From an uncultured Clostridia bacterium (lineage in GTDB: Bacteria; Bacillota; Clostridia; Christensenellales; Aristaeellaceae), in NCBI GenBank assembly GCA_934647235.1, contig CAKUFG010000001.1, positions 77,732 through 141,731 on the forward strand: 64,000 nt of DNA, given 5' to 3'. A program made the translations under genes and the position numbers. Position 1 is the stretch's first letter; each line of letters opens with the position of its first letter. The notes below the pieces were generated by a model that was not told the DNA's origin, did no database searches, and saw only the letters and a list, made by a program, of their open reading frames with translations. Below are positions 25,793 to 34,401 of the stretch, piece after piece.

Positions 25793-26989
25793 ATGGCAAA
25801 GAAGCAACTGGGCGTTATCTTTGGCAGCCGCACCTGCGAGCATGAGGTATCCATCATCAGCGGCGTGCAGCTGGCCCGCGCTGCCGACCGCGAAAAATAC
25901 GACGTCTGGCCCATTTATATCGCCAAGGACGGCCGCTGGTACACGGGCGAAAAGCTGCTGGATATCCATACCTATACGCCCTTTGATCCCTACGCCAAGG
26001 GGCTTACCCGCGTAACGCTGGATCTGACGGCAGGCTCTGGCGCGCTGATCAGCTACGAGCAGGAAAAGGGCCTGTTCGCCAAGGGCGTTGTGCCCGTCAC
26101 TGTGGCCAAGCTGGACTGCGTAATCCCCGTCATGCACGGCCTGCACGGCGAGGACGGCACGCTGCAGGGCCTGCTGGAGCTGGCCAATATCCCCTATTCC
26201 TCCACGGGCGTGGCGGGCTCTGCCATCGGCATGGATAAGATCATGATGAAGCAGGTATTCCGCGGCATGGGCTATCCCATCCTGCCCGATGTATTCGCCC
26301 TGCGCAGCGAGTGGCGCTCTTCGCCTGACGCCGTCATCGCCCGCGTGGAGCAGGCGCTGCCCTATCCGGTTTTCTGCAAGCCCGCGTGCCTGGGCTCCTC
26401 CATCGGAGTCAGCCGCGCCAACGACCGCGAGGCCCTGCGTGAGGCGCTTGACCTGGCCTTTACCTACGATCGCCGCGTGCTGATCGAAAAGGGCCTGGAT
26501 CACCCCATCGAGGTCAACTGCTCCGTGCTGGGCTTTGACAGCGAGGTACGCACCTCCGTAACCGAAATGCCCACCACCTCGGGCGGCGAGCTGCTGGACT
26601 TTGCCGACAAGTACCTTACCGGCGGCGGCAGCAAGGGCATGGCCTCGCTCAAGCGCATCATGCCCGCGCCCGTGGGCGAGGAGATGATTCACCGCATCGA
26701 ATCGCTTTCTTCGCAGATTTTCCGCGCGCTGGACTGCAAGGGCGTTGTGCGCATCGACTACATGCTCACCAAAAACGACGAGCTCTACATCACCGAGATC
26801 AACACCATCCCCGGCTCGATGGCCTTCTATCTGTGGCAGGAAAGCGGCGTATCCTACCCGCAGCTGATCGACAAGCTGGTAGAATACGCCGAAAAGGCCT
26901 TTGCCGAAAAGAACGAGAATAACTACGCCTACACCTCCGACATCCTGAACGGCGTGGTGCTGGGCGGCAAAAAGGGCGGAAAGCTGTAA
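25793..26989 (+). CDS. ddl: D-alanine--D-alanine ligase
   Basis: 398-residue ATP-grasp ligase that makes the D-Ala-D-Ala dipeptide for peptidoglycan. GSRTCEHEVSIISG near residue 10 binds the first D-Ala, and the centre carries PVFCKPACLGSSIGVS. The C-terminal TEINTIPGSMAFYLW holds the metal ligands. The active-site loop residues look like an ordinary D-Ala ligase rather than a clear D-Lac or D-Ser type, but I cannot be sure. It is the last gene of the operon, with a strong terminator at 27012. Confidence 0.95.
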   Translation: MAKKQLGVIFGSRTCEHEVSIISGVQLARAADREKYDVWPIYIAKDGRWYTGEKLLDIHTYTPFDPYAKGLTRVTLDLTAGSGALISYEQEKGLFAKGVVPVTVAKLDCVIPVMHGLHGEDGTLQGLLELANIPYSSTGVAGSAIGMDKIMMKQVFRGMGYPILPDVFALRSEWRSSPDAVIARVEQALPYPVFCKPACLGSSIGVSRANDREALREALDLAFTYDRRVLIEKGLDHPIEVNCSVLGFDSEVRTSVTEMPTTSGGELLDFADKYLTGGGSKGMASLKRIMPAPVGEEMIHRIESLSSQIFRALDCKGVVRIDYMLTKNDELYITEINTIPGSMAFYLWQESGVSYPQLIDKLVEYAEKAFAEKNENNYAYTSDILNGVVLGGKKGGKL

Positions 26990-27011
26990 ACTGAATACGA
27001 TGGATGTATTC

Positions 27012-27044
27012 GCCGGGAGCGTTCAAGCTGCTCCCGGCTTTTTT
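27012..27044 (+). terminator. Rho-independent terminator after ddl
   Basis: GCCGGGAGC and GCTCCCGGC form a perfect nine-base stem, followed by six Ts. Confidence 0.9.
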
Positions 27045-27045
27045 A

Positions 27046-27846
27046 TTATACTGAAAGCGCCACATCCAGCACCATCATCAGCGCAAATCCCGCCAGCGTA
27101 AACAGCGCGATTCTGCCCGGCTTGCCGCTGCGATGGCTCTCGGGAATCAGCTCCTCCACCACCACATAGATCATCGCGCCCCCGGCAAAGGCCAGCATAT
27201 AGGGCAGCGCCGCGCGCACGCGCAGCACCAGCAGCGCGCCGATCACCCCGGCGATAGGCTCTACCGCGCCGCTGAGCATGCCCGCCATAAAGGCGCGCCG
27301 CTTGCCTGCGCCGTCGCGCAACAAAGGCAGACTGATGGCCGCGCCCTCGGGAAAATTCTGAATGCCGATGCCCAGCGCCAGCATGCACGCCGCCGTCAGC
27401 GTCGCGCCGTCCAGGCCGTACAGAAGCGAGCCGAACGCCACGCCGACAGCAAGCCCCTCGGGAATGTTGTGCAGCGTAATGGAGGCAATCAGCAGCGTCG
27501 TGCGCTTTTTCGTATGGTAGGGCGTATCGCCGCGCCGCTCCAGGCGCAGCAACAGCCGGTCGGCCGCGTACAGCCCCAGCGCGCCCAGGCTCAGGCCAAT
27601 CAGCGCGGGCAGCCAGGGCACATGGCCCATTTTTCGCGCCATCTCGATGGCGGGCGACAGCAGCGACCAGAACGCCGCAGCCAGCATCACCCCGGCGGAC
27701 GCGCCCAGCAGCCCATCCAATACATCATGCCTGATGTTCTTGCAGCAAAACACCATTGCCGCGCCTGCGGCCGTTATCCCCCATGTAAAAAGGGTGGCAA
27801 GCAGCGCCTGCAAAGGATGCGGCAGCTGCGAAATGGCTTGCATCAT
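27046..27846 (-). CDS. ZIP family metal transporter
   Basis: 266-residue ZIP (zinc/iron permease) family protein with about eight membrane helices. The histidines and glutamates of the transport path are visible in SITLHNIPEGLAVGVAF (helix IV) and GIQNFPEGAAISLPL (helix V). It probably imports zinc or another divalent cation. The ATG at 27846 is preceded by AAGGAG eight bases away; a second ATG follows directly. It converges on ddl with only the terminator between them. Confidence 0.9.
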   Translation of the reverse strand: MMQAISQLPHPLQALLATLFTWGITAAGAAMVFCCKNIRHDVLDGLLGASAGVMLAAAFWSLLSPAIEMARKMGHVPWLPALIGLSLGALGLYAADRLLLRLERRGDTPYHTKKRTTLLIASITLHNIPEGLAVGVAFGSLLYGLDGATLTAACMLALGIGIQNFPEGAAISLPLLRDGAGKRRAFMAGMLSGAVEPIAGVIGALLVLRVRAALPYMLAFAGGAMIYVVVEELIPESHRSGKPGRIALFTLAGFALMMVLDVALSV

Positions 27847-27924
27847 AACCAAAACTCCTTCATTACGGATTTGAGCCATCCTATGATGTAATCATTCGCC
27901 GGGTGAAGAAATTTTTAACAGCTA

Positions 27925-27953
27925 TTGACATCGCACAAAAGAGACGGTATACT
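27925..27953 (+). promoter_or_regulatory. Promoter of the secreted FMN/FAD reductase gene
   Basis: TTGACA and TATACT with a 17-base spacer, close to consensus. The start of transcription would fall near 27960, at the edge of the palindrome at 27965. Confidence 0.8.
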
Positions 27954-27964
27954 GAAATCGATAA

Positions 27965-28004
27965 ACATAATGCATTATGTAATCGTTATGTAACGTAGTG
28001 CATT
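27965..28004. promoter_or_regulatory. Palindromic operator over the transcription start
   Basis: A perfect 16-base palindrome, ACATAATGCATTATGT, occupies 27965-27980. Its right-hand motif AATGCATTATGT recurs inverted as ACGTAGTGCATT at 27993-28004 (10 of 12 complementary), with CGTTATGTAACG between them. The position just downstream of the -10 box suits a repressor. The TetR regulator at 29997-30608 is the nearest candidate. Confidence 0.6.
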
Positions 28005-28024
28005 TACAAAAGGAGGATGTTCTC

Positions 28025-29935
28025 TTGAAGAAGCTTGTATCCATGCTGCTGTGCCTCTGCCTGGTGCTGAGCCTGACCGCCTTCGCCGCAGCCGAGGTCT
28101 TTACCGCTGGCACTTACGAAGGCAAGGGCGCGGGCCGCAACGGCGATATCGTCGTTTCCGTCACCTTCTCCAGCAGCGCGATTGAATCCATCGAAGTGGT
28201 TTCTCACACCGAAACCCCCGGCATCGGCGACGCCCCCATCGCGCGCATCCCGGCGGAAATTGTGAAGTATCAGTCCCTGGCTGTTGACGCCATCACCGGT
28301 GCGACCCTGACGAGCGACGGCATCGTGGCCGCTGTGGCCGATGCGATTGTCAAGGCCGGCGGCGATGCGGAAGCCCTCAAGGCCGTTGCGATCGAGCAGG
28401 AAGTTTCCACCGAGCAGGTTGACAAGACCGCCGATGTAATCATCCTGGGCGGCGGCGGCGCTGGCATGGCCGCTGCGGTGGCCGCTGCCGAAAAGGGCGC
28501 AAGCGTCATCGTGGTGGAAAAGACGGCTGCCCTGGGCGGCAACACCGTGCGCAGCGGCGGCTACATGAACGCCGCCACCATCACCGCGCAGAACGCCAAT
28601 ATGACCGAAGGCCAGATGGAAACGGTCATATCCCTGGTCACCGAGGAGCCCAAGAATGAAATCCAGGCCAAGTGGCAGCAGACCGTCCTGAAGGAAGTGG
28701 AAGCGTACAAGGCTTCCGGCGCGACCTATCTGTTCGATAGCCCCACCTTCCATGCCCTGCAGACCTATAAGGGCGGCGACTACGCAGCCACGCCCGAGCT
28801 GGTTGAAAGCATGTGCCTCAACGCCCCCAAGGCCTTTGATTGGCTGAAGGAAATGGGCTTTGACTGGCGCGATTACTCCGTGGCCGTCATCGGCTCCCTG
28901 TGGCCGCGCGCCCAGATGAGCCAGACCTACAAGAGCGGTATCGGCTTCATCGAAGTGTTCACCAACCAGATCGCCAAGGAAAACCTGAACGTTGAAATCC
29001 TCTACGAAGTGCAGGCGACCGACCTGACCGTGACCGACGGCAAGGTCACCGGCGCAGTCGGCAAGGGCGCCGACGGCACCACCTACAACTTCACCGCCAA
29101 CAAGGGCGTGATCCTCGCCACCGGCGGCTTCAGCGCCAACGTTGAAATGCGCCAGAAGTACAACACCATCTGGGAAGACCTGGGCGAAAACATCCCCACC
29201 ACCAACAGCCCCGCCATCACCGGCGACGGCATCGTCATGGCCGAGGCCGTAGGCGCGCAGCTGGTTGGCATGGATAAGATCCAGCTGTTGGCGATCGCCG
29301 ATCCTGAGACCGGCGCGCTGGACGCCCACGTTGGCGATGCGACGAGCATCTGCGTCAACAAGGAAGGCAAGCGCTATGTAAACGAGACCGAGCGCCGCGA
29401 CGTGCTGGCTGCCGCCGCCCTGAAACAGACCGACGGCATCTTCTACATCATCTCCTCCACCCAGAACAACGACCTGGACGAGAACGGCTACAACTCCTAC
29501 GGCCTGCACATCGACGATCTGGTGGCGGCGGGCGAAGTTTACCGCGCCGATACTCTCGAGGAGCTGGCCCAGCAGCTGGGCATGGAGCCCGCCGTGCTGG
29601 TGGAATCCGTCAAGAAGTTCAACGAGGCCGTTACCAGCGGCTATGATCCCGAATTTGGCCGCACCGTGTTCAACACCCATGCGCTCATCGAGGACTTCGG
29701 CCCCTACTATGCCTGCCCCCGCAGCCCCGCCGTGCACCACACCATGGGCGGCGTGCGCGTGGACGTTGACACCCACGTGCTGCGCGAGGACGGCTCCCTG
29801 ATCGACGGCCTGTACGCTGCCGGCGAAGTAACCGGCGGCTTCCATGGCACTAACCGTCTGGGCGGCAACGCCATCGCTGATTGCCTGGCCAACGGCCGCA
29901 TCGCCGGTCTGACCGTTGTGGAAGACAACAAATAA
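28025..29935 (+). CDS. Secreted FMN-binding/FAD-dependent fumarate-reductase-like flavoprotein
   Basis: 636-residue extracytoplasmic reductase. A signal peptide covers about residues 1-23. An FMN-binding domain follows with DAITGATLTS, where Thr96 is the likely site of covalent FMN attachment by ApbE. From about residue 140 there is an FAD domain of the flavocytochrome c/urocanate reductase family, with ILGGGGAGMAAAVAAAEKGA and the terminal GTNRLGGNAIADCL. Such proteins pass electrons to an outside acceptor such as fumarate, urocanate or a cinnamate; the acceptor here is unknown. The start is TTG at 28025, eight bases after AAAGGAGG. No quinol-side partner gene is adjacent. Confidence 0.88.
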   Translation: MKKLVSMLLCLCLVLSLTAFAAAEVFTAGTYEGKGAGRNGDIVVSVTFSSSAIESIEVVSHTETPGIGDAPIARIPAEIVKYQSLAVDAITGATLTSDGIVAAVADAIVKAGGDAEALKAVAIEQEVSTEQVDKTADVIILGGGGAGMAAAVAAAEKGASVIVVEKTAALGGNTVRSGGYMNAATITAQNANMTEGQMETVISLVTEEPKNEIQAKWQQTVLKEVEAYKASGATYLFDSPTFHALQTYKGGDYAATPELVESMCLNAPKAFDWLKEMGFDWRDYSVAVIGSLWPRAQMSQTYKSGIGFIEVFTNQIAKENLNVEILYEVQATDLTVTDGKVTGAVGKGADGTTYNFTANKGVILATGGFSANVEMRQKYNTIWEDLGENIPTTNSPAITGDGIVMAEAVGAQLVGMDKIQLLAIADPETGALDAHVGDATSICVNKEGKRYVNETERRDVLAAAALKQTDGIFYIISSTQNNDLDENGYNSYGLHIDDLVAAGEVYRADTLEELAQQLGMEPAVLVESVKKFNEAVTSGYDPEFGRTVFNTHALIEDFGPYYACPRSPAVHHTMGGVRVDVDTHVLREDGSLIDGLYAAGEVTGGFHGTNRLGGNAIADCLANGRIAGLTVVEDNK

Positions 29936-29950
29936 GCAACAATAAAAGAA

Positions 29951-29987
29951 CGCGGCCTGTGGGAAATCCCCGCAGGCCGCGCTTTTT
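29951..29987. terminator. Bidirectional terminator between the flavoprotein and tetR
   Basis: CGCGGCCTGTGGG and CCCCGCAGGCCGCG form a long stem closed by AAAT. T-runs lie on both sides. Confidence 0.9.
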
Positions 29988-29996
29988 GTATTTGAT

Positions 29997-30608
29997 TTAT
30001 ATGCGATAGGTGCTTATAAACCGCTCTACCATGCGCCGGATACGGCTGGTCAGATCAAAGCCGCCGTTGCTGAGGCACCAGTCAAAGATGATGCCCTTCG
30101 TCAGCGAGCAGATATCCTCGTTGAGCGACACGCAATCGGTATCGGCCGGAATCTGCCCGGCCTCCCTGGCCGCCATCAGGCTGTCATACCGCGCGCGGTA
30201 GTTGGAGGAAACGTACATATCCTCCGGGCTAAGGCCGATGGTATTGAGCGACTTGTTTTTAGTGGAATAATAGTTGGAAACAAATTCCACGCCGTTGGAT
30301 TCGTTATGCGCGGCATAGAGCACGCACAGCTCCGTCAGCCGCGCCAGCGGATCTTCGGGCAGGCAAACATTGCGGTTTTCAATAAATGCTTCGTAGCCCT
30401 TATTCAGAAACAGGCAGAGAATATCATCCTTGCTGTGAAAATGATGATAAAACGCGCCGGTGGTCACGCCGGCCAGCTTGCAGATGTTCTGCACCGTCAG
30501 ATAGTCATAGCCATAATCGTGCATCAGGGTACACGCCGCGTCATAAAGTGCCTTTTGCGTCCGCTCCGAGCGAACCTTCTGCGGCGGGCGGAGAATTGTA
30601 TCATCCAT
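29997..30608 (-). CDS. TetR/AcrR family regulator
   Basis: 203-residue regulator with an N-terminal TetR DNA-binding domain: RTQKALYDAACTLMHDYGYDYLTVQNICKLAGVTTGAFYHHF, near residues 17-58. The C-terminal ligand domain is not assignable. It faces the flavoprotein gene tail to tail, and the palindrome at 27965-28004 is a plausible target. That gene may be induced by its own substrate. It has its own promoter at 30703-30731. Confidence 0.9.
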   Translation of the reverse strand: MDDTILRPPQKVRSERTQKALYDAACTLMHDYGYDYLTVQNICKLAGVTTGAFYHHFHSKDDILCLFLNKGYEAFIENRNVCLPEDPLARLTELCVLYAAHNESNGVEFVSNYYSTKNKSLNTIGLSPEDMYVSSNYRARYDSLMAAREAGQIPADTDCVSLNEDICSLTKGIIFDWCLSNGGFDLTSRIRRMVERFISTYRI

Positions 30609-30702
30609 GTTGTCTAACTCCTGAAATTTTTCTGAAACCTGCCCAATTGATGCGTTTCACCGGCGTTTTCCCCCGAAAATACCGCCGTAATGAACATTTT
30701 AT

Positions 30703-30731
30703 AGTATATCACGCTTTTGCATCCCAGGCAA
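30703..30731 (-). promoter_or_regulatory. Promoter for tetR
   Basis: Minus strand TTGCCT and TATACT with a 17-base spacer, about 95 bases before the regulator ATG. Confidence 0.6.
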
Positions 30732-30741
30732 GGGAAAAGGC

Positions 30742-30781
30742 TGTTTCTTTCTTGCTGCAAGTGTTTCTTTCTTGCTGCAAG
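30742..30781. repeat. Perfect 20-base tandem repeat, two copies
   Basis: The unit TGTTTCTTTCTTGCTGCAAG occurs twice in a row directly before the ybaB promoter. GCATTGCAAGCAGC follows and can pair with the unit end. Confidence 0.85.
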
Positions 30782-30783
30782 CA

Positions 30784-30812
30784 TTGCAAGCAGCCGCGAA
30801 ATATGGTATAGT
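30784..30812 (+). promoter_or_regulatory. Promoter for ybaB-recR-tdk-rmuC
   Basis: TTGCAA and TATAGT with a 17-base spacer, 63 bases before the ybaB ATG. Confidence 0.65.
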
Positions 30813-30875
30813 ATGCAGGTAAAATCATCGCGCGTCCGCCCCGGCGGCGCGGAAAGCATATGGAGGGTAAATACT

Positions 30876-31214
30876 ATGGCACGCAATCAATTTGGCGGCT
30901 TCGGCGGCCCGAACATGCAGCAGCTGATGCGTCAGGCGCAGAAAATGCAGCAGCAGATGGAGCAGGCTCAGGCCGATCTGGAAACCAAGGAATACGAAGC
31001 CTCTGCGGGCGGCGGCGCCGTCACCTGCAAGGTAAACGGCAAGCGCGAAATCATCTCCCTGACCATCAAGCCCGAGGCCGTTGACCCCGAGGATGTGGAA
31101 ATGCTGCAGGATATGGTGATGGCCGCCGTCAACGAGGCGCTGCGCCAGGGTGAAGAAAACCGCGAAAAGACCATGTCCGCGCTGGCTCCTGCCGGCATGG
31201 GCGGCATGTTCTGA
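30876..31214 (+). CDS. YbaB/EbfC family nucleoid-associated protein
   Basis: 112-residue DNA-binding protein that forms dimers on the nucleoid. The order is a Gly/Phe-rich N-terminus, a long helix LMRQAQKMQQQMEQAQADL, then the beta core GGGAVTCKVNGKREIISLTI. ATG at 30876 follows GGAGGG; a longer open frame upstream runs through the promoter and was discarded. Its stop overlaps the recR ATG by one base, the usual ybaB-recR pairing. Confidence 0.95.
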   Translation: MARNQFGGFGGPNMQQLMRQAQKMQQQMEQAQADLETKEYEASAGGGAVTCKVNGKREIISLTIKPEAVDPEDVEMLQDMVMAAVNEALRQGEENREKTMSALAPAGMGGMF

Positions 31215-31813
31215 TGAGCGGCACGGTAGAGCCCATCGCGCGGATGGCCGCGCAGTTGGCGCGCCTGCCCGGCATCGGGCAAAAAAGCGCCCAGCGCCTG
31301 GCCTATCATATCGCCGGCATGCCCGAGCAGGATGTGCACGACCTGGCCGCCGCCATCTGGCAGGGGCGCAAGGCCGTGCGCTTCTGCGCTGTCTGCGGCA
31401 ATTACACGCAAAACGAAATCTGCGATATTTGCGCAGACGAGGCCCGGCAAAACGGGCAGATCTGCGTGGTGCGCGATCCGCGCGACGTAGCCGCCATGGA
31501 ACGCATGCGCGACTATCACGGCCGCTATCATGTGCTGCACGGCGCGCTGTCCCCCATGAACGGCGTCGGCCCCGAGGATATTCATATCCGCGAGCTGCTT
31601 GCCCGCCTGTCCACCGAAAAGGTGGACGAGGTGATTTTGGCAACCAATCCTGACATCGAGGGTGAAGCCACGGCGGCCTATATCGCCCGGCTGATCAAGC
31701 CCATGGGCGTGCGGGTTACGCGCATCGCGCACGGCGTGCCGGTGGGCAGCGATCTGGAATACGCGGACGAGATCACCCTGTCCAAGGCCATGGAAGGCAG
31801 GCGGGAACTATAA
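31214..31813 (+). CDS. recR: Recombination mediator protein RecR
   Basis: 199-residue RecR, which works with RecO to load RecA at gapped DNA. A helix-hairpin-helix (LPGIGQKSAQRLAYH, from about residue 17) is followed by a Cys4 zinc finger (CAVCGNYTQNEICDIC). The TOPRIM domain is CVVRDPRDVAAMER and later the conserved TNPDIEGEATAAYIA. Full length. The stop overlaps the tdk ATG by one base. Confidence 0.97.
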   Translation: MSGTVEPIARMAAQLARLPGIGQKSAQRLAYHIAGMPEQDVHDLAAAIWQGRKAVRFCAVCGNYTQNEICDICADEARQNGQICVVRDPRDVAAMERMRDYHGRYHVLHGALSPMNGVGPEDIHIRELLARLSTEKVDEVILATNPDIEGEATAAYIARLIKPMGVRVTRIAHGVPVGSDLEYADEITLSKAMEGRREL

Positions 31814-32403
31814 TGCTGCACTTTTATTACGGCGTAATGGGCTCCAGCAAAACAGCCATGCTGCTGATGCAGCGCTACAACTGCCTGCAGCAGGGCTTCA
31901 AGGTGGCGCTGGTCAAGCCCGCCATCGATACGCGCATCGACGCAAACACCGTTTATTCCCGCGTAGGCCTGCAGGCGCAGGCGGATATCGTGCTGGAGGC
32001 CGGGCACAGCGTGCGGGAGCAGCTTTCCTGGCTGGCCGTGCGGCACGCGCACAACGATTTTCCCTATGTGTTTGTGGATGAGGCGCAGTTTCTCACCGAA
32101 GCGCAGGTACAGGAAATCGCCGATATGTCGGGTGAGCACGAGTTTTACTGCTACGGGCTGAAAACGGACTTTATGGGCAGCTTTTTTCCCGGCTCCGCCG
32201 CGCTGATGCGCCTGGCCGAGGATATCAGCGAGGTGCCCGGCGGCCTGTGCTGGTGCGGCTGCAAGGCCACTATGAATGCCCGCGTAGACGGCGCGGGCCA
32301 GGTGATCAAGGTGGGCGAGCAGGTGCTTATTGACAATCAGCAGTCCATCCGTTATATCGGCCTGTGCTACAAGCACTGGAAAATGGGGAAAGCACATGCT
32401 TGA
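31813..32403 (+). CDS. tdk: Thymidine kinase
   Basis: 196-residue type II thymidine kinase for pyrimidine salvage. The P-loop is GVMGSSKT (residues 7-14), with Ser in place of the usual second Gly. The catalytic base lies in FVDEAQF (Glu90). The zinc-binding cysteines are in LCWCGCKA and LCYKHW, and the lasso domain is present. The recR-tdk coupling by a one-base overlap is unusual but clear. The 3' end overlaps the rmuC start by eight bases. Confidence 0.93.
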   Translation: MLHFYYGVMGSSKTAMLLMQRYNCLQQGFKVALVKPAIDTRIDANTVYSRVGLQAQADIVLEAGHSVREQLSWLAVRHAHNDFPYVFVDEAQFLTEAQVQEIADMSGEHEFYCYGLKTDFMGSFFPGSAALMRLAEDISEVPGGLCWCGCKATMNARVDGAGQVIKVGEQVLIDNQQSIRYIGLCYKHWKMGKAHA

Positions 32404-33793
32404 ACAACTCAACGCTTATACGGGAGCTTTGCTCCTTTTCTGCGGCGCGCTGCTGGTATTGGGCTGCGCGCTGCTTTGCATGCTGCTGGTTCGTCAGCGC
32501 CGCCAGCAGGAGCGCATGCGCGACCAGACCGAGCGCAACGTGGATCGCATTACCGACTGCATAGCCCAGGGCAGGCAGCAGCTAAGCGATCAGACCGCCA
32601 ACGCCTTCGCCACGCTGGAGGATCGTCTGCGCGGCGAAATGGCACGCCAGCAGGCAGCCTCCGCCGCCGCCATGGCCGAAAACGGCCGCGACCGCGATCA
32701 GCGCCTGGATCAGCTGGGCGCACGGCTGGACGCCTTCGGCCAGGCGCAGGATACGCGGCTGCACCGCATGTCCGTCACGCTGGATGAAAAGCTGTCGGCC
32801 AATGATCAGCGCACCGAAAAGCTGCGCGAATCGCTGGCGCAAAGCATGGAAAAAATGCAAAAGGACAACGCCGAAAAGCTGGAAAGCATGCGCCGGACCG
32901 TGGATGAAAAGCTGCATGAAACGCTCAATAAACGCCTGGGCGAGAGCTTTTCACTGGTCAATGAGCGCCTGGAGCAGGTGTACAAGGGCCTGGGCGAAAT
33001 GCAAAGCCTGGCCACGGGCGTGGGCGATCTCAAGCGCGTGCTCAGCAATGTAAAAACGCGCGGCATCTGGGGCGAGGTGCAGCTCGGCACGCTGCTGTCG
33101 CAGATGCTGGCCCCCGGCCAGTACGCTGAAAACGTGGCCGTCGTGCCGGGCTCTGCGGAGCGCGTGGAGTTCGCCGTCATCCTGCCCGGCAAGGACGATA
33201 TCCACAAGATTTATCTGCCCATCGATTCCAAGTTTCCCATGGAGGACTACGACCGCCTGCTGACCGCCGTAGACGGCGGAGACCCAACGCAGGTGAACGC
33301 CGCCAGCAACGAGCTGTGCAGCGCCATCCGCACCGAGGCCAAGCGCATCGCCAAAAAGTATATCGTTCCGCCCTATACCACCGATTTTGCGGTGATGTTT
33401 CTGGCCACCGAGGGTTTGTACGCCGAGGCGCTGCGCAGCCGCGGCCTGATGGAGGAATTGCAGCAGAATCAGCGCGTGCTCATCGCCGGGCCGTCCACGC
33501 TGTCCGCGCTGCTCAGCAGCCTGCAATTGGGCTTCCGCACGCTGGCCATCGAGCAGCGCTCCGCCGAGGTGTGGCAGCTGCTGGGCGCGGTCAAGACCGA
33601 GTTTGGGCGTTTCAGCGATCTGTTGGATCAAACGCAGCAGCGGCTGCGCCAGGCAGGCGAAACCATCGAAAAGGCCTCCGTGCGCACACGCGCCATCAAC
33701 CGCCGCCTGCGCGATGTGGAAGCGCTCAGCGACGCGCAGTCGGTAAAGCTGCTGCCGCTGGACGACGCGCAGGATGAAGAATCCGCCAGCTGA
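32396..33793 (+). CDS. rmuC: DNA recombination protein RmuC
   Basis: 465-residue RmuC family protein, thought to be a nuclease limiting inversions between repeats. It has one membrane helix at about residues 8-32 and a long coiled coil to about residue 190. The RmuC domain follows, with RGIWGEVQLGTLLSQML, LPIDSKFPMEDY and FLATEGLYAEAL. ATG at 32396 lies inside the tdk end with only GGGGAAA before it, implying translational coupling. The C-terminus is acidic. Confidence 0.93.
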   Translation: MLEQLNAYTGALLLFCGALLVLGCALLCMLLVRQRRQQERMRDQTERNVDRITDCIAQGRQQLSDQTANAFATLEDRLRGEMARQQAASAAAMAENGRDRDQRLDQLGARLDAFGQAQDTRLHRMSVTLDEKLSANDQRTEKLRESLAQSMEKMQKDNAEKLESMRRTVDEKLHETLNKRLGESFSLVNERLEQVYKGLGEMQSLATGVGDLKRVLSNVKTRGIWGEVQLGTLLSQMLAPGQYAENVAVVPGSAERVEFAVILPGKDDIHKIYLPIDSKFPMEDYDRLLTAVDGGDPTQVNAASNELCSAIRTEAKRIAKKYIVPPYTTDFAVMFLATEGLYAEALRSRGLMEELQQNQRVLIAGPSTLSALLSSLQLGFRTLAIEQRSAEVWQLLGAVKTEFGRFSDLLDQTQQRLRQAGETIEKASVRTRAINRRLRDVEALSDAQSVKLLPLDDAQDEESAS

Positions 33794-33861
33794 TCGCGGC
33801 AATTTTGCAGTCATATTAAACCGTCCTTTTGCCATAATAACGCTGAAGGGAGTTGTTATGG

Positions 33862-34149
33862 ATGATGGATCAGGTGTGCAATGAAATCAAAAAGGTGCTG
33901 CTGGCCGGCGTTGGCCTGGCGGATAAGGGCATTCAAAAGGTTGGACAGGGCGTAAACAGCCTGTCCCAGCACGGCGAGGAAGTGTGGCAAAAGCTGACCG
34001 CCAAGCAGAAGTGCGCATCCTGCCCGCAGGATGAAATCGACGAATTGCTGTCCAGCCTTTCCCCCGAGCAGCTGGACGCGCTGCGCAGCGCGCTCAACGC
34101 CCAGCCGCCCGAAGCGCCTGAGCAGCCGCAAAATGATGAAAACCCATAA
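33862..34149 (+). CDS. Small protein of unknown function
   Basis: 95-residue protein, probably cytoplasmic: an amphipathic N-terminal helix (VCNEIKKVLLAGVGLADKGIQK), one CASC pair, an acidic DEIDELLSSLSPEQLDALRSAL helix and a Pro/Glu-rich tail. The start half is phasin-like in character, but I do not recognise the family. The start is the first of two adjacent ATGs, nine bases after AAGGGAG. It follows rmuC by 68 bases without a clear promoter and is closed by a hairpin at 34154. Confidence 0.65.
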   Translation: MMDQVCNEIKKVLLAGVGLADKGIQKVGQGVNSLSQHGEEVWQKLTAKQKCASCPQDEIDELLSSLSPEQLDALRSALNAQPPEAPEQPQNDENP

Positions 34150-34153
34150 AGCA

Positions 34154-34186
34154 AAATCGCGCCTGTCATCATGACAGACGCGATTT
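34154..34186 (+). terminator. Hairpin after the small gene
   Basis: AAATCGCG and CGCGATTT enclose a second stem, CTGTCAT with ATGACAG. It is strong but followed by only a weak T-run. Confidence 0.6.
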
Positions 34187-34309
34187 GTTGCTTATCAAAA
34201 AAGCATAGCTAACTTAGCCGAGAAGTAAAGAAGGGGCGCAGCTCCTTCTTTTTAATTCCGCAGCGGCGGCGTGTACGGCGCGAGGAGCAGCCGTCAGGCT
34301 GCTTCCTAT

Positions 34310-34351
34310 GTCATTTTCTGCCCGTGAGCCTTTGGCTCACAAGAAAATGAC
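34310..34351. repeat. 42-base intergenic hairpin
   Basis: GTCATTTTCT and AGAAAATGAC form the outer stem; GTGAGCC and GGCTCAC form the inner one around TTT. There is no T-run, so termination is not its evident role. Confidence 0.65.
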
Positions 34352-34355
34352 GTGC

Positions 34356-34401
34356 CCGATAAAAGTCTGCTTTAGCTGACTTTTATCGGCTTTTGTTTTT
34401 A
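34356..34401. terminator. Terminator-like hairpin before the small membrane protein
   Basis: CCGATAAAAGTC and GACTTTTATCGG enclose GC-TTTA-GC, followed by CTTTTGTTTTT on the plus strand. It lies at the 3' end of the minus-strand gene at 34399. Confidence 0.65.

Noticed and set aside
24116..26692. An 858-codon open frame on the minus strand
   Set aside because: Antisense to the MurF-like and ddl genes, which have clear motifs; composition is that of a shadow frame.
28004..29845. A 613-codon open frame on the minus strand
   Set aside because: Antisense to the flavoprotein; Gly/His/Ala-rich with no motif.
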